NCBI GenBank assembly: GCA_029262795.1
Contig: JAJCYT010000006.1
Coordinates: 27,184-91,183 of the forward strand
Length of the DNA stretch: 64,000 nucleotides
Reading direction: 5' to 3'
Origin: Candidatus Fraserbacteria bacterium
GTDB taxonomy: Bacteria; Bipolaricaulota; Bipolaricaulia; RBG-16-55-9; JAJCYT01
The position numbers and the translations under genes are program-made. Below the pieces are notes generated by a model. It was not told the origin of the DNA. It ran no database searches and worked only from the letters and a program-made list of their open reading frames with translations. Below are positions 49,716-58,605 of this stretch, in pieces (the first letter of the stretch is position 1; each line of letters starts with the position of its first letter).

Positions 49716-51032
49716 ATGACATTTAATATTCAAACATCGGCCAATCATTATGCGCGCGCAAGCAAGTTGACCCCATCCGGCGTCCATTCCAGCACTCGCG
49801 CGAAAGCCCCTCACCCTATTTATTTTTCCAAAGGAAAGGGCGGGGAGGTTTGGGATGTGGATGGCAATCGTTACCTGGACTTAATTATGGGCAACGGTGC
49901 CATCATGCTGGGGCATGGAGACCAAGCCGTTCAGGAATCTGTACAAAACGCCTTAGGGACTGGCTTGACCACAGGCATCGAGTCTGAACTGGCTGTTGAA
50001 GTGGCACAACAATTTCTCGATATCGTGTCCACCATGAACATGGTTCGCTTTGCCAACACAGGCACTGAAGCCGTCATGCACGCATTGCATGTGGCCCGAC
50101 ATCACACAGGAAAAGTTCGCCTGGCCAAAATGGAAGGCTCTTATCATGGCTGGTCCGACGAATTGTTTATCAGTTGCTGGCCGGACATGAGCAAAAACGG
50201 TTCACCCGATGCGCCGGTGTCACTGGCAGGTTCATTGGGCCTGCACCCTTCAATGGTGGACAGCACGATGGTTTTGCCATTCAATGATGTGGAACGAACA
50301 CAAAAATTGATTGAGCAACATGCGAACGAACTTGCTGCCGTTATCTTGGAACCCGTACTTATCGACATTGGCTACATTCCTCCAACAACTGAGTACTTGA
50401 AAGCACTTCGTGATTTGTGCACCAAGCACAATATTGTTCTTATCTTTGATGAATTGCTAACAGGATTTCGAGTTGCGCCTGGGGGGGCATCGCAAGCGTA
50501 TGGAGTTGTTCCAGATTTGGCTACCTATGGAAAGGTGCTTGCCAATGGCTACCCAATGGCTGCACTCGCAGGTAAAGAAAACTTGATGCGTCTTACCGAG
50601 CCAGGTCAAGGTCCAGTGTTTGTGGGTACATTCAATGCCAATGTTATTCCTTTGGCTGCCGCCCATGCCACGCTACCACAACTGAAAGATGGCTCTGTTC
50701 AGGCAACGCTGAATGATCGTACAAAAAAGCTAAAATCGATATTTTCTGAGGAAGCAACATCATTAAATATTCCAGCTCAACTTGTGGGAGAGGGAGGTCA
50801 CTTGCATTGGTATTTCAGCGACCAGACAATCACCGACTACCGTTCCGCTACCAGTACCAATGCAAAAGCATATGCTGCATTTAATCAAGTGTTAAGTGAT
50901 TCTGGGGTGTTGGTGATGGCCAATCCACTTTCTCATCATGCAATTTCTCTAGGACACCACGATGATGTGATTACAGAGTTGGGAGCGATTTTTCGAGAAG
51001 GGCTTAAAGCGGCTGCATCAGCTTTTAATTGA
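49716..51032 (+). CDS. Class III aminotransferase (glutamate-1-semialdehyde aminomutase-like)
   Basis: The product has 438 residues. The class III PLP pattern is visible: YLDLIMGNGAIMLGHGD, NTGTEAVMHALHVARHHTG, FDELLTGFRVAPGGA and the lysine region TYGKVLANGYPMAALAG. This fold includes GSA aminomutase and omega-aminotransferases acting on amines such as diaminobutyrate. In this operon it probably transaminates the product of the deacylases. Confidence 0.85.
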   Translation: MTFNIQTSANHYARASKLTPSGVHSSTRAKAPHPIYFSKGKGGEVWDVDGNRYLDLIMGNGAIMLGHGDQAVQESVQNALGTGLTTGIESELAVEVAQQFLDIVSTMNMVRFANTGTEAVMHALHVARHHTGKVRLAKMEGSYHGWSDELFISCWPDMSKNGSPDAPVSLAGSLGLHPSMVDSTMVLPFNDVERTQKLIEQHANELAAVILEPVLIDIGYIPPTTEYLKALRDLCTKHNIVLIFDELLTGFRVAPGGASQAYGVVPDLATYGKVLANGYPMAALAGKENLMRLTEPGQGPVFVGTFNANVIPLAAAHATLPQLKDGSVQATLNDRTKKLKSIFSEEATSLNIPAQLVGEGGHLHWYFSDQTITDYRSATSTNAKAYAAFNQVLSDSGVLVMANPLSHHAISLGHHDDVITELGAIFREGLKAAASAFN

Positions 51033-51041
51033 GGAGGGAGC

Positions 51042-51713
51042 ATGACACAAATTCCTGATAATCGCCTGAGACTTGTTTTTCCTGAGTTGCCATATTTCGA
51101 AATCAAGGCCAGTAGCGCAGCATTACTGATTGTGGATATGCAATACTTGGATGCTCATCCAGATTACGGTATGGGCATCAAACTTCGTGAAGCAGGCCTT
51201 CACGACAGCTTTGATTATTATTGGGATGCTGTTGCAAAAGCAGCTCAACAACAGCAGAAATTGCTGAGTGCTGCCAGGAAATGTGGGATGAATGTGATCT
51301 ATACTCGCATTGCCACCCTAACACCTGATGCTCGCGATGTGGGGCGGCAACATCAAAATGTAAATATTGTTGTTTCCAAAGACTCAAAAGATGCTGAAAT
51401 TCTTGCTGAAATTGCCCCAGAGGACAATGATATCGTGTTGTCGAAAACATCATCCAGCCCGTTTAATTCCACACATATCAACCAACTCTTACACAACCTT
51501 GGCATTGATACTTTATTGGTTTGTGGGGTGGTTACCAATGGTTGCGTTGAAGGTTCAGTTCGTGATGCAAGTGATCTGGGATATAAAGTAATCATGGTCC
51601 CAGATGCCTGCGCTGCGGTTACATCTGAGTTGCATCAATCAGCTCTTACCAACTTAGACAATGCTTTTTGTAATTGCAGAATAACGGACAAAATCATTCA
51701 GGAAATTGCCTGA
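51042..51713 (+). CDS. Isochorismatase-family cysteine hydrolase
   Basis: The product has 223 residues. The family triad is visible: LLIVDMQYLDAHP (Asp), a middle lysine region (DIVLSKTSSSPFNST) and the nucleophile region LLVCGVVTNGCVEGSVRDASDLGY with its cysteine. These hydrolases include N-carbamoylsarcosine, nicotinamide and ureidoacrylate amidases. It is the last gene of the operon and would act on an amide or carbamoyl intermediate. Confidence 0.85.
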   Translation: MTQIPDNRLRLVFPELPYFEIKASSAALLIVDMQYLDAHPDYGMGIKLREAGLHDSFDYYWDAVAKAAQQQQKLLSAARKCGMNVIYTRIATLTPDARDVGRQHQNVNIVVSKDSKDAEILAEIAPEDNDIVLSKTSSSPFNSTHINQLLHNLGIDTLLVCGVVTNGCVEGSVRDASDLGYKVIMVPDACAAVTSELHQSALTNLDNAFCNCRITDKIIQEIA

Positions 51714-51760
51714 ATCTTAATAATACTGAACAGGTTCAGGCAGCGACATAAAATCAATAT

Positions 51761-51886
51761 CTATTGAGTCTGCATTAGAGGCTGAAGATTCGCTGGTTTT
51801 AAAGGGTGAAGGTAGCAAAAAGAACCCCAGAGCACACTAACGACCACTGTCAATCCGGCAGCCATCCATGAAATTGCAGATAACAT
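51761..51886 (-). CDS. 41-residue membrane peptide (tentative)
   Basis: The ATG at 51886 begins 7 bases after the stop of the DUF1365-CFA gene, on the same strand, and gives 41 codons with one hydrophobic helix (ISWMAAGLTVVVSVLWGSF) and a short tail. No Shine-Dalgarno is visible. The position at the end of the photolyase-type operon suggests co-transcription, but this is weakly supported. Confidence 0.3.
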   Translation of the reverse strand: MLSAISWMAAGLTVVVSVLWGSFCYLHPLKPANLQPLMQTQ

Positions 51887-51892
51887 ATCGCT

Positions 51893-53854
51893 CTATTTTC
51901 TTAACACAATTTGGAGATTGCCGAGATAGCGTGAAGCAAAGGCAGCTTCGCAGAAACTCAGATAGAAAAGCCACTTGCGTTTAAAGACCTCATCAAACCC
52001 CATCGGCTGAATTTGATGCCATGCTCTTGTAAAACCCCGCCGCCAGGCATGCAATGTCGGCGCATAGTGCGGGCCGATGTTTTCAACTTCATCCATATTC
52101 AGCTTTGTGTGCTGGGTGATGACGTTGGAAAGCACATTCAGGCTGGGCAAATGAGAGCCGGGAAAAATATGCTTCTGCATCCAGTCATAACTGTGATGGT
52201 AGGCGTCATACAGATGATCCGGCACCGTGATGGTTTGGATGACGGCTTTGCCTTGAGGTTTTAACAGTCGTTCACAGGTTTCAAAGTAGTTGGAAAAATA
52301 TTCCTTGCCCACCGCTTCCAGCATCTCGATGGACACAATGCGATCAAACTGTCCTTCAAGTTGACGATAGTCTTTGAGCTGAAGATCAATCTGATCTACA
52401 AGCCCTTCTGCTTTGATGCGCTGTTTGGTAAATTTGTATTGCGCTTTCGAAATCGTGACGGTGGTCACATGGCAGCCGGTTTGCTTGACTGCTTCGATAG
52501 CAAATCCGCCCCAGCCTGAGCCGATTTCCAAAATTCGATGGTGGGATTGAACCTCCGCTTTTCCCAAAATTTTTCCAATCTTATGCCGCTGTGCTTCACT
52601 CAAAGACTGGCTGGGTGATTCGTACACAGCAGAGGAATACATCATCGTTTCATCTAAAAACAGGCTGTAAAAGTCGTTGCTCAGGTCATAGTGGGCGGCG
52701 ATGTTCTTGCGGCTGCCGGAAAGGGAATTTCGGCTGCGATAATGTTCAAAGCGGTGATAGTGCTTTTTGAGAAATTCCAAGCTCAACGGACGTTTTTCCA
52801 AGCTGGAAACACCGTTGAAAAACAAGTTGATCACGCCCACCAAATCGTCCGGCTCCCACTCGCCATACATATAGGCTTCGCCGAATCCAATGTCGCCGGA
52901 AAACAAAGCACGAGGGAACATTTTGTAATCCCTTACTTCAACACAATGCGTCGGGCCATTTTCCGGGTTGCCGAATGTCCTTTCGCTGCCATCTGGAAAA
53001 TGAACGATCAGGCAGCTATTTTCGATGTTCTCAAACGCCTTGAGAACCAGATTCATGCACCATTTTTGAAACACAGTTGCAGGGGCCTTTTTAATGGTCA
53101 TGGAACTGCTTGCAATCGGCTTGTCGTACACGGGAAGTCTCCTTTGGTAATGCAATCTGGCCGCCTGCCAGACGATGCGTGGCACCGTTAATGCTGTCGT
53201 CAGTGGAAATTGGCTTATCGTTTTTAGAACATTTTTTGTGGAAAACGGACGTGCCTGCGCTCGCAGTTGTGCGCTGAACACGGTGTTGTCTTCTTTGACC
53301 AGGTGCATGCGAACGTCCAACCGCTCATCCAGAGGATGAAAATAAAAGTCATAACTGCCCTTGCGATCAAACATGGGCGACACATGAAATTGCTTGTCCG
53401 CACGAAATTTGAGAAAAGAGGATGCGCCCGCATCCAGCGGATTGGTCAGTAAATAAATATGTTTTTCTTTGAACGTGTTGTTGACTTCGGCCATCACGTG
53501 ACGAAGTTGATCTTGTTGATCGTAGTAGTAATAGAAGCTGACGGGATTAAACACGTAGTTAAAATACCGGGCCGCTGTGACCAGCGTAATTCTCGAAATC
53601 TCAGCGACATCGTCAGAATGTTGCTCAAGGAATGCTTTGGCTTTGGAAAACAAATCGCCTTTAGGGGACAAATAATCCTTGTCGTGCAACGACACGGGGC
53701 GAAAGCGGTTGTAGCCAAACAGTGGACAATCTTTGTCCAATTGATTGAGTGAAGCCAAATCAAACGCATAGTAGTAAACCGGATAGCGAAACGTGTGCTT
53801 CACCGGCGAAATTCGCGTGTGGTTCACTTTGCCGACATAGATGGTTGCGTTCAT
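51893..53854 (-). CDS. DUF1365 and cyclopropane-fatty-acyl-phospholipid synthase fusion
   Basis: The product has 653 residues. The N-terminal 240 are a DUF1365 domain (YVGKVNHTRISPVKHTFRYP, ARYFNYVFNPVSFYYYYD, in part), and residues about 265-650 are CFA synthase with the SAM site ILEIGSGWGGFAIEA and SIEMLEAVGKEYFSNYF. CFA synthase methylates unsaturated acyl chains of membrane phospholipids. The two domains usually occur as adjacent separate genes. The ATG lies inside the stop of the FAD gene (ATGA). Confidence 0.9.
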   Translation of the reverse strand: MNATIYVGKVNHTRISPVKHTFRYPVYYYAFDLASLNQLDKDCPLFGYNRFRPVSLHDKDYLSPKGDLFSKAKAFLEQHSDDVAEISRITLVTAARYFNYVFNPVSFYYYYDQQDQLRHVMAEVNNTFKEKHIYLLTNPLDAGASSFLKFRADKQFHVSPMFDRKGSYDFYFHPLDERLDVRMHLVKEDNTVFSAQLRAQARPFSTKNVLKTISQFPLTTALTVPRIVWQAARLHYQRRLPVYDKPIASSSMTIKKAPATVFQKWCMNLVLKAFENIENSCLIVHFPDGSERTFGNPENGPTHCVEVRDYKMFPRALFSGDIGFGEAYMYGEWEPDDLVGVINLFFNGVSSLEKRPLSLEFLKKHYHRFEHYRSRNSLSGSRKNIAAHYDLSNDFYSLFLDETMMYSSAVYESPSQSLSEAQRHKIGKILGKAEVQSHHRILEIGSGWGGFAIEAVKQTGCHVTTVTISKAQYKFTKQRIKAEGLVDQIDLQLKDYRQLEGQFDRIVSIEMLEAVGKEYFSNYFETCERLLKPQGKAVIQTITVPDHLYDAYHHSYDWMQKHIFPGSHLPSLNVLSNVITQHTKLNMDEVENIGPHYAPTLHAWRRGFTRAWHQIQPMGFDEVFKRKWLFYLSFCEAAFASRYLGNLQIVLRK

Positions 53855-55122
53855 AGTTCCAAATCAAAATGCTTTGCCATGTCCACGCTGGAACGAACCG
53901 CATCTTCATGAAAGCCATAGCCAAAGTAACTGCCGCAAAAGTAGGTGTTTCTCTGTCCGTTGAGGCTAGGCAGTTCACTTTGAAGCTTCATTGATTCCAG
54001 TGTATAGCATGGATGGGTGTAATTAAATGTTTTGATGATGTGTTCATCCGTGATCGGTTGCGGGTCGTTGAGCGTCACAAAATATTCGCCCTTCACATCC
54101 AACCCCTGCAAACGATTCATATAGTAGGTGACATTGACGGGATGCGTGTCACTGGCACGCGGGTCCTTGATGTAATTCCAGGACGCCCAGGCGCGCCGAT
54201 TCCGCGACATGAGGCTCGTATCCGTATGCAGCACCGTGTGGTTGTTGGAATAACGCCACGCGCCCAAAAGCCGCTGTTCTTCAGAAGATGGGTCAGCCAA
54301 TAAGTTCAACGCCTGATCCGCGTGGGCAGCGATCACCACTTTATCAAATGGTATCGTCTGTCCGGAATCGAGTTTTACGTCCACCTGATGTGCTTGGCGT
54401 TGAATGGCTTGGACAGGGCTGTTTTTCAACACCTGCCCTGGAAAGTTTTTCAGAAATGCTTTCACATAGGCATGGCTGCCGCCCTCGACCACATACCAGC
54501 TTGGGCCGCCAAAGTGGGACAGCAAGCCGTGATTTTCGTAAAACTTTACCAACGCTTCAATGGGAAATTCCATTGTGTCTACCGAGGATGATGACCAGAT
54601 GGCCGCCGCCGTTGGCATCAGTTGATGATCAATGAACCATTTGGAATAACGGTTTCGAGTGAGATAGTCTTTGACCGTTTGCTGGCTGAGTTTACCTTCG
54701 CGTAAATCCTGTACCGACGTTTTATTGAAGCGCAACGAATCGCGCAGCATCCCCAGAAATGAAGGACTCAGCACATTGCGCCGTTGCGCGAACACGCCGT
54801 TGGGAAAATCGCTGGCATAACACAAATCGGTTTCCCGGCAGTAATAACTAAAGGACATATCTGTTTTGCGAATCGGCACATCAAGGTCTTTCAGAAAATG
54901 TTGAAAATGTGGATAAGTGCGTTCATTCAGCACAATAAAACCGGTGTCTACAGGCGTGCCTGCATCAGGGCCGTCTTCCAACACAATGGTGTTGGTGTGC
55001 CCGCCAATGTAGTCAGCGGCTTCAATCAACGTGACGTTATGTTGCTTTGAAAGAATGTGGGCAGCCACAATGCCGCCAACACCCGCACCGATCACACCGA
55101 TGTTTAGTTGCTTCGCGATCAA
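53851..55122 (-). CDS. FAD-dependent amine-oxidase-like protein
   Basis: A TTG at 55122 overlaps the stop of the previous gene (TTGA) with AAGGA upstream; a longer in-frame start at 55194 would run inside that gene and is less likely. The 423-residue product opens with the dinucleotide fold NIGVIGAGVGGIVAAHILSKQHNVTLIEAADYIGGHTNTI (in part) and ends GYGFHEDAVRSSVDMA, the typical NAD(P)/FAD amine-oxidase layout of photolyase-associated genes. Substrate unknown. It is coupled to the CFA fusion. Confidence 0.88.
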   Translation of the reverse strand: MIAKQLNIGVIGAGVGGIVAAHILSKQHNVTLIEAADYIGGHTNTIVLEDGPDAGTPVDTGFIVLNERTYPHFQHFLKDLDVPIRKTDMSFSYYCRETDLCYASDFPNGVFAQRRNVLSPSFLGMLRDSLRFNKTSVQDLREGKLSQQTVKDYLTRNRYSKWFIDHQLMPTAAAIWSSSSVDTMEFPIEALVKFYENHGLLSHFGGPSWYVVEGGSHAYVKAFLKNFPGQVLKNSPVQAIQRQAHQVDVKLDSGQTIPFDKVVIAAHADQALNLLADPSSEEQRLLGAWRYSNNHTVLHTDTSLMSRNRRAWASWNYIKDPRASDTHPVNVTYYMNRLQGLDVKGEYFVTLNDPQPITDEHIIKTFNYTHPCYTLESMKLQSELPSLNGQRNTYFCGSYFGYGFHEDAVRSSVDMAKHFDLEL

Positions 55123-55730
55123 TTTAGAATCCTTTCCTTCTTCGGCAAAAGCTGACCTGCCATCCAGGCCAGAGTGGGCAGCGCCAGCGCCCAAATAATG
55201 GACAAGGCGGTGATAGAGATCAGGGGAGGGTGGGGCAATGAAATGGCGCCAAGGCCTTCACCTGCAAGGTAGCTCAGCGGGCCAAACACCGCCCCCAGTG
55301 CGAAAGAGAGCAAATAACGTCCACGCAGCCAACCCAGCGAAGCGGTCAGTGTACTGGCAAACAACAACCACATTGCCAGCATCCAAAAAGGCGGCAGCAG
55401 ACCGCCGGGAATGTCTGCCTGATAAATAATTAATCCTGTAATCTTTTTAATGGTTTCAACGCCTAAACCAACCAATCCGGCCAGTAAAATAAAAATGGCG
55501 TCATGTTGCTTTTGTTTAGACCAGGAGAGATGAAACCCCAGATACGCTGAGACCACCACGGGACCAAGCCAGGGATTGCCTGCAGCGGCTCCCAGTATAC
55601 ATGCCCACCAACCGGCGGCAGCCCCAGCATAGTTGAAAACGTTATAGATAATCTTGTTCAGGTTCATCCGCTGATCTACCTTCTTGTTTAGCTGAATGGA
55701 TTGGTTATTGTTGAACATATTCACTCTCAT
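55119..55730 (-). CDS. DUF2878-like membrane protein
   Basis: The product has up to 203 residues with about five hydrophobic segments and GNPWLGPVVVSAYLGFHL near residue 50, as in DUF2878 proteins found near photolyase and CFA genes. Several starts are possible (55730, 55718 and 55667); the -10 of the shared promoter ends about 20 bases upstream of the first. It leads the operon with the FAD and DUF1365-CFA genes. Confidence 0.75.
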   Translation of the reverse strand: MRVNMFNNNQSIQLNKKVDQRMNLNKIIYNVFNYAGAAAGWWACILGAAAGNPWLGPVVVSAYLGFHLSWSKQKQHDAIFILLAGLVGLGVETIKKITGLIIYQADIPGGLLPPFWMLAMWLLFASTLTASLGWLRGRYLLSFALGAVFGPLSYLAGEGLGAISLPHPPLISITALSIIWALALPTLAWMAGQLLPKKERILN

Positions 55731-55740
55731 TTGACTTTGT

Positions 55741-55790
55741 TGTTGAATATATATAACAGATTTGATATATTATGTCAAGTATATTCTACA
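55741..55790. promoter_or_regulatory. Paired operator and divergent promoter, site 1 of 3
   Basis: Box A TGTTGAATATATATAACA (55741-55758) and box B TGTCAAGTATATTCTACA (55773-55790) are each 18-bp TGT-N12-ACA near-palindromes with centres 32 bp apart. Box B contains TTGACA of a minus-strand promoter, 17 bases from TATATA in box A. Rightward, TTGAAT (55744) and TATATT (55766) lie 16 bases apart. Sites 2 and 3 at 59593 and 61770 are identical in layout. Confidence 0.85.
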
Positions 55791-55832
55791 GGCAGTTGTC
55801 CAATACTTGAAACCGAAGAAAGGTAAATTAAC

Positions 55833-56168
55833 ATGATTATTGCAAAAACCATCTCAGTTGTTGGCTTTTTGTTCACACTGGTGATGATTATTTATGCCAT
55901 CGTTGCAGGCGATTTTTCTGCCGAAGGGGATTGGTTGCTGAACCACCCTTGGGGGCTTGTTTCATTGGCCGATTTGTACACAGGCTTTGTCCTGTTTGCG
56001 GGCTGGATTGTTTTCCGCGAACGCTCCTGGTGGAAGTCACTGCTCTGGATTGCTGTATTAATGACGATGGGCTTTATCACGGCGTGCCTTTATATTTTCA
56101 TTGCTGCAAAGCGAAGCGATAACGACTGGCAAAAGTTTTGGATGGGGAAGGCGTACAATCATGCCTGA
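55833..56168 (+). CDS. DUF1475-like membrane protein
   Basis: The product has 111 residues with three hydrophobic segments (TISVVGFLFTLVMIIYAIV, DLYTGFVLFAGWIVF, LLWIAVLMTMGFITACLYIFI). The LADLYTGFVLFAGWIVFRE motif resembles the DUF1475 family seen next to SDR and photolyase genes. It leads the rightward unit from operator site 1 and overlaps the SDR gene by 8 bases. Confidence 0.65.
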   Translation: MIIAKTISVVGFLFTLVMIIYAIVAGDFSAEGDWLLNHPWGLVSLADLYTGFVLFAGWIVFRERSWWKSLLWIAVLMTMGFITACLYIFIAAKRSDNDWQKFWMGKAYNHA

Positions 56169-57114
56169 GTGGTTCGATAACTTTTTAGAAGCAACCGTCA
56201 TTTTTAGTTACACCCGCTGGGGATACACGCTCCGTAAGCGCGGTTGGAATTCTGATGATATAGATGTTGACTTAAGCGACAAGGTCTGTCTCGTAACTGG
56301 CGCAAATGCGGGTATTGGGTTTGAAGCCATCAAGCAGCTGGCCATGCGTGGTGCAACGGTTCACATGATTGCCCGTAATAAAGAACGTGGTAGTGCTGCT
56401 CAGGCAGAAATAATATCCTTCACTGGCAATGATCGGATTCATCTTCATGTTTTAGACATCAGTCTGCTCAGTCAGATCAATCAATTTGCCAAAGAATTTC
56501 TTGAGACGATTGATCGACTTGATGTGCTGATCAACAACGCAGGAGCCATGATGCCTCAGCGAGAGGTGACAGAAGAAGGCATTGAACTCACTTTTGCCAC
56601 CAACCTTCTCGGCTCATTTTTGCTGACCAAACAGATGATGCCGTTGCTTGAGCAAAGTGATTCTGGCCGCATCATCTTCGTGTCTTCAGGCGGTATGTAC
56701 ACACAAAAACTGAATGTGGATGATCTGCAAAATGATCGGCAACCTTACAAACCCGCCACCGCTTATGCACAAACCAAGCGTGCCCAGGTGGTGCTCACCG
56801 AAATCCTGGCGGAAAAACTCAGGCAAAAAAACATCACGGTCAACAGCATGCATCCAGGTTGGGTGGACACAGCTGCACTCAAACGGGGGATGCCGCGTTT
56901 TCACAGTGTGATGAAATTGGGGTTGCGCAATCTTGAACAAGGCGCGGACACGATGGTGTGGCTGGCTGCTTCTCAAACAGGCGGACGGGAAACAGGGAAG
57001 TTCTGGTTTGATCGAAAAGCCCGCCCAACGCACAAATTCAAAAACACTCAAAATACGCCAGAGGAATATGAACGATTCTGGCATAAATGTTTGCGCTTGA
57101 GTGGGCTAAATTAA
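56161..57114 (+). CDS. Short-chain dehydrogenase/reductase (SDR, retinol-dehydrogenase-like)
   Basis: The ATG at 56161 is used; an in-frame ATG at 56101 lies inside the previous gene. The 317-residue product has the classical SDR signatures TGANAGIGFEAIKQ (cofactor loop, NADP-type), LINNAGAM (NNAG), FVSSGG (catalytic Ser) and YAQTKRAQ (YxxxK). The layout matches the retinol-dehydrogenase-like SDR that often accompanies photolyase and CFA genes. The substrate is unknown. Confidence 0.9.
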   Translation: MPEWFDNFLEATVIFSYTRWGYTLRKRGWNSDDIDVDLSDKVCLVTGANAGIGFEAIKQLAMRGATVHMIARNKERGSAAQAEIISFTGNDRIHLHVLDISLLSQINQFAKEFLETIDRLDVLINNAGAMMPQREVTEEGIELTFATNLLGSFLLTKQMMPLLEQSDSGRIIFVSSGGMYTQKLNVDDLQNDRQPYKPATAYAQTKRAQVVLTEILAEKLRQKNITVNSMHPGWVDTAALKRGMPRFHSVMKLGLRNLEQGADTMVWLAASQTGGRETGKFWFDRKARPTHKFKNTQNTPEEYERFWHKCLRLSGLN

Positions 57115-57123
57115 CAGCACAAG

Positions 57124-58590
57124 CTATTTTTTTGGCGGGCTATACGTTTCGATATAGTTTTTGACCTTCACTTTTCGGGCAGTGTTATCCGAACTCATGT
57201 AACGGATTTTTCCATAGATGGGGCGTTCCGGGCCCCAGGCGCGATCATAGCGCCCCAGGCACCAAAAGATGCCACTGTAGGAATTGGGGTTCCGCCCGTC
57301 GAGTGCGTATTTGTTGTTGAGTTCAATCATCACTGCAAGGGCATCCTGTGGCGTGGGCGACCACTCCAAAATCTTTTTGCTCCAAAGCATTCTCAAATAA
57401 TTATGAACCACGCCTTCACGGACAAGTTGGATCTGGGCTGCATTCCATAAGGGATCGTGCGTTTGGGCCTGTTCAAATTCTTCAATGGAATAGAGATGGT
57501 CGCGCGGATCATCGGCGTGTTCAGCCAGGGTGGTCTTGGCCCATTCGGGCAGTGATGCATATTGATCGTAATTGGTCTGTTTGCTGCTCATGTTGAAGCC
57601 AAGCTCGCGCCAGGTGATGAGTTGATCCAGCCATGCCTCGGCATTGGCCGACATGCCCCACCAGCCTTCACGTTGCCCTTTGGTTTTTTCACTTAAGGAG
57701 GCGAGTGACCATTCTTCTTGCTCGATCAGTTCATGGAAAACTTGGTGAACTGAAATATGACCAAAATGGAGATAAGGCGACAATTGGCTGGTCGAATTTT
57801 GTTCAGGCTGATTTCGAAGTTCACTGTAATGAGGCAAGCGATAGGCTAATAATGTACGTAACTTCTCCTCGCCCACCAATGCTCCGCCCAATTGGGCAGT
57901 GGGCAACACCTTATGATCAATTAGAATAGTTTTCAATACATCTGAGAAATAGGGAAAATCCACCCTCGGCCATCGCTTGGTTAATATGGAAGGAAGTGCT
58001 TGAAGGCGTGTTAAGCGGACGCCTTCAAGCACAGAAGGAGAGGGTAAGTCATCCAAGTGAGTTGATAAATTCTTTTGTAGAAATTGGCGGAAATGAAATG
58101 CCTTGGAAAACACACGATCGGTTGCACGAAGCGGCAAAAGTCCATTGGAATCAACTTTTTCCATTTTGACTGGCACTTGCATCGCCGCCGCTTCAACCAT
58201 GCGCGGTAAAAAGAAACAAGGGAAATCATCAGCTACCACCACACACGCATGTTGGGCGAATGCATTGAGCATCCCTTTTCCTGCTCCAACCTTGGGTTCC
58301 AGATAGGGATAATACGTCACTGGGTAAAGCTCTAACTGGGTATCATTATCGCTCATCCCATCCAGTATAAACTGGTGAAAGCGCTCACTGGCCCAGCGAT
58401 AGTCGCACCTCAGTGGTTCGACAATGACCAAAGGTTTGTTGAGTTGGCTAGCCCATTCAACGGCCCGGTCCAAGCTGAAGTTCCAACGCACACGTCGAAA
58501 AGCCGTCATCCAGTACAGTACAAAATCGCCTTGTGGATTGATGAGCAAATCGTTACAAGCCTGGATGCGAATATCTGGTGTGGTGCTCAT
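57124..58590 (-). CDS. phrB: Class II-type deoxyribodipyrimidine photolyase
   Basis: The product has 488 residues. It has an N-terminal alpha/beta domain (VLYWMTAFRRVRWNFSLDRAVEWA) and a helical FAD domain (WLDQLITWRELGFNM, LWNAAQIQLVREGVVHNYLRMLWSKKILEW, in part) ending GRYDRAWGPERPIYGKIRYMSS. These endings are typical of class II CPD photolyases, which split UV-induced cyclobutane pyrimidine dimers using blue light and FAD. It lies 15 bases after the DUF523-DUF1722 gene and is driven by site 2. Confidence 0.88.
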   Translation of the reverse strand: MSTTPDIRIQACNDLLINPQGDFVLYWMTAFRRVRWNFSLDRAVEWASQLNKPLVIVEPLRCDYRWASERFHQFILDGMSDNDTQLELYPVTYYPYLEPKVGAGKGMLNAFAQHACVVVADDFPCFFLPRMVEAAAMQVPVKMEKVDSNGLLPLRATDRVFSKAFHFRQFLQKNLSTHLDDLPSPSVLEGVRLTRLQALPSILTKRWPRVDFPYFSDVLKTILIDHKVLPTAQLGGALVGEEKLRTLLAYRLPHYSELRNQPEQNSTSQLSPYLHFGHISVHQVFHELIEQEEWSLASLSEKTKGQREGWWGMSANAEAWLDQLITWRELGFNMSSKQTNYDQYASLPEWAKTTLAEHADDPRDHLYSIEEFEQAQTHDPLWNAAQIQLVREGVVHNYLRMLWSKKILEWSPTPQDALAVMIELNNKYALDGRNPNSYSGIFWCLGRYDRAWGPERPIYGKIRYMSSDNTARKVKVKNYIETYSPPKK

Positions 58591-58605
58591 GTCTAGCTTT
58601 CACGT

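Noticed and set aside
44339..51713. A classical ectoine-degradation operon
   Set aside because: Deacylase and aminotransferase fit, but no ectoine hydrolase (M24-like) was seen, the two deacylases are unexplained and the transporter is peptide-type. It is kept as an open alternative only.
53851..55194. A longer start for the FAD oxidase at 55194
   Set aside because: It would lie inside the DUF2878 gene and has no ribosome site; the TTG at 55122 overlaps the upstream stop with AAGGA before it.
57124..58590. A cryptochrome-DASH or class I photolyase assignment
   Set aside because: The C-terminal DRAWGPERPIYGKIRYM pattern and the N-terminal WMTAFRRVRWN pattern fit class II-type photolyases better than class I or DASH members.
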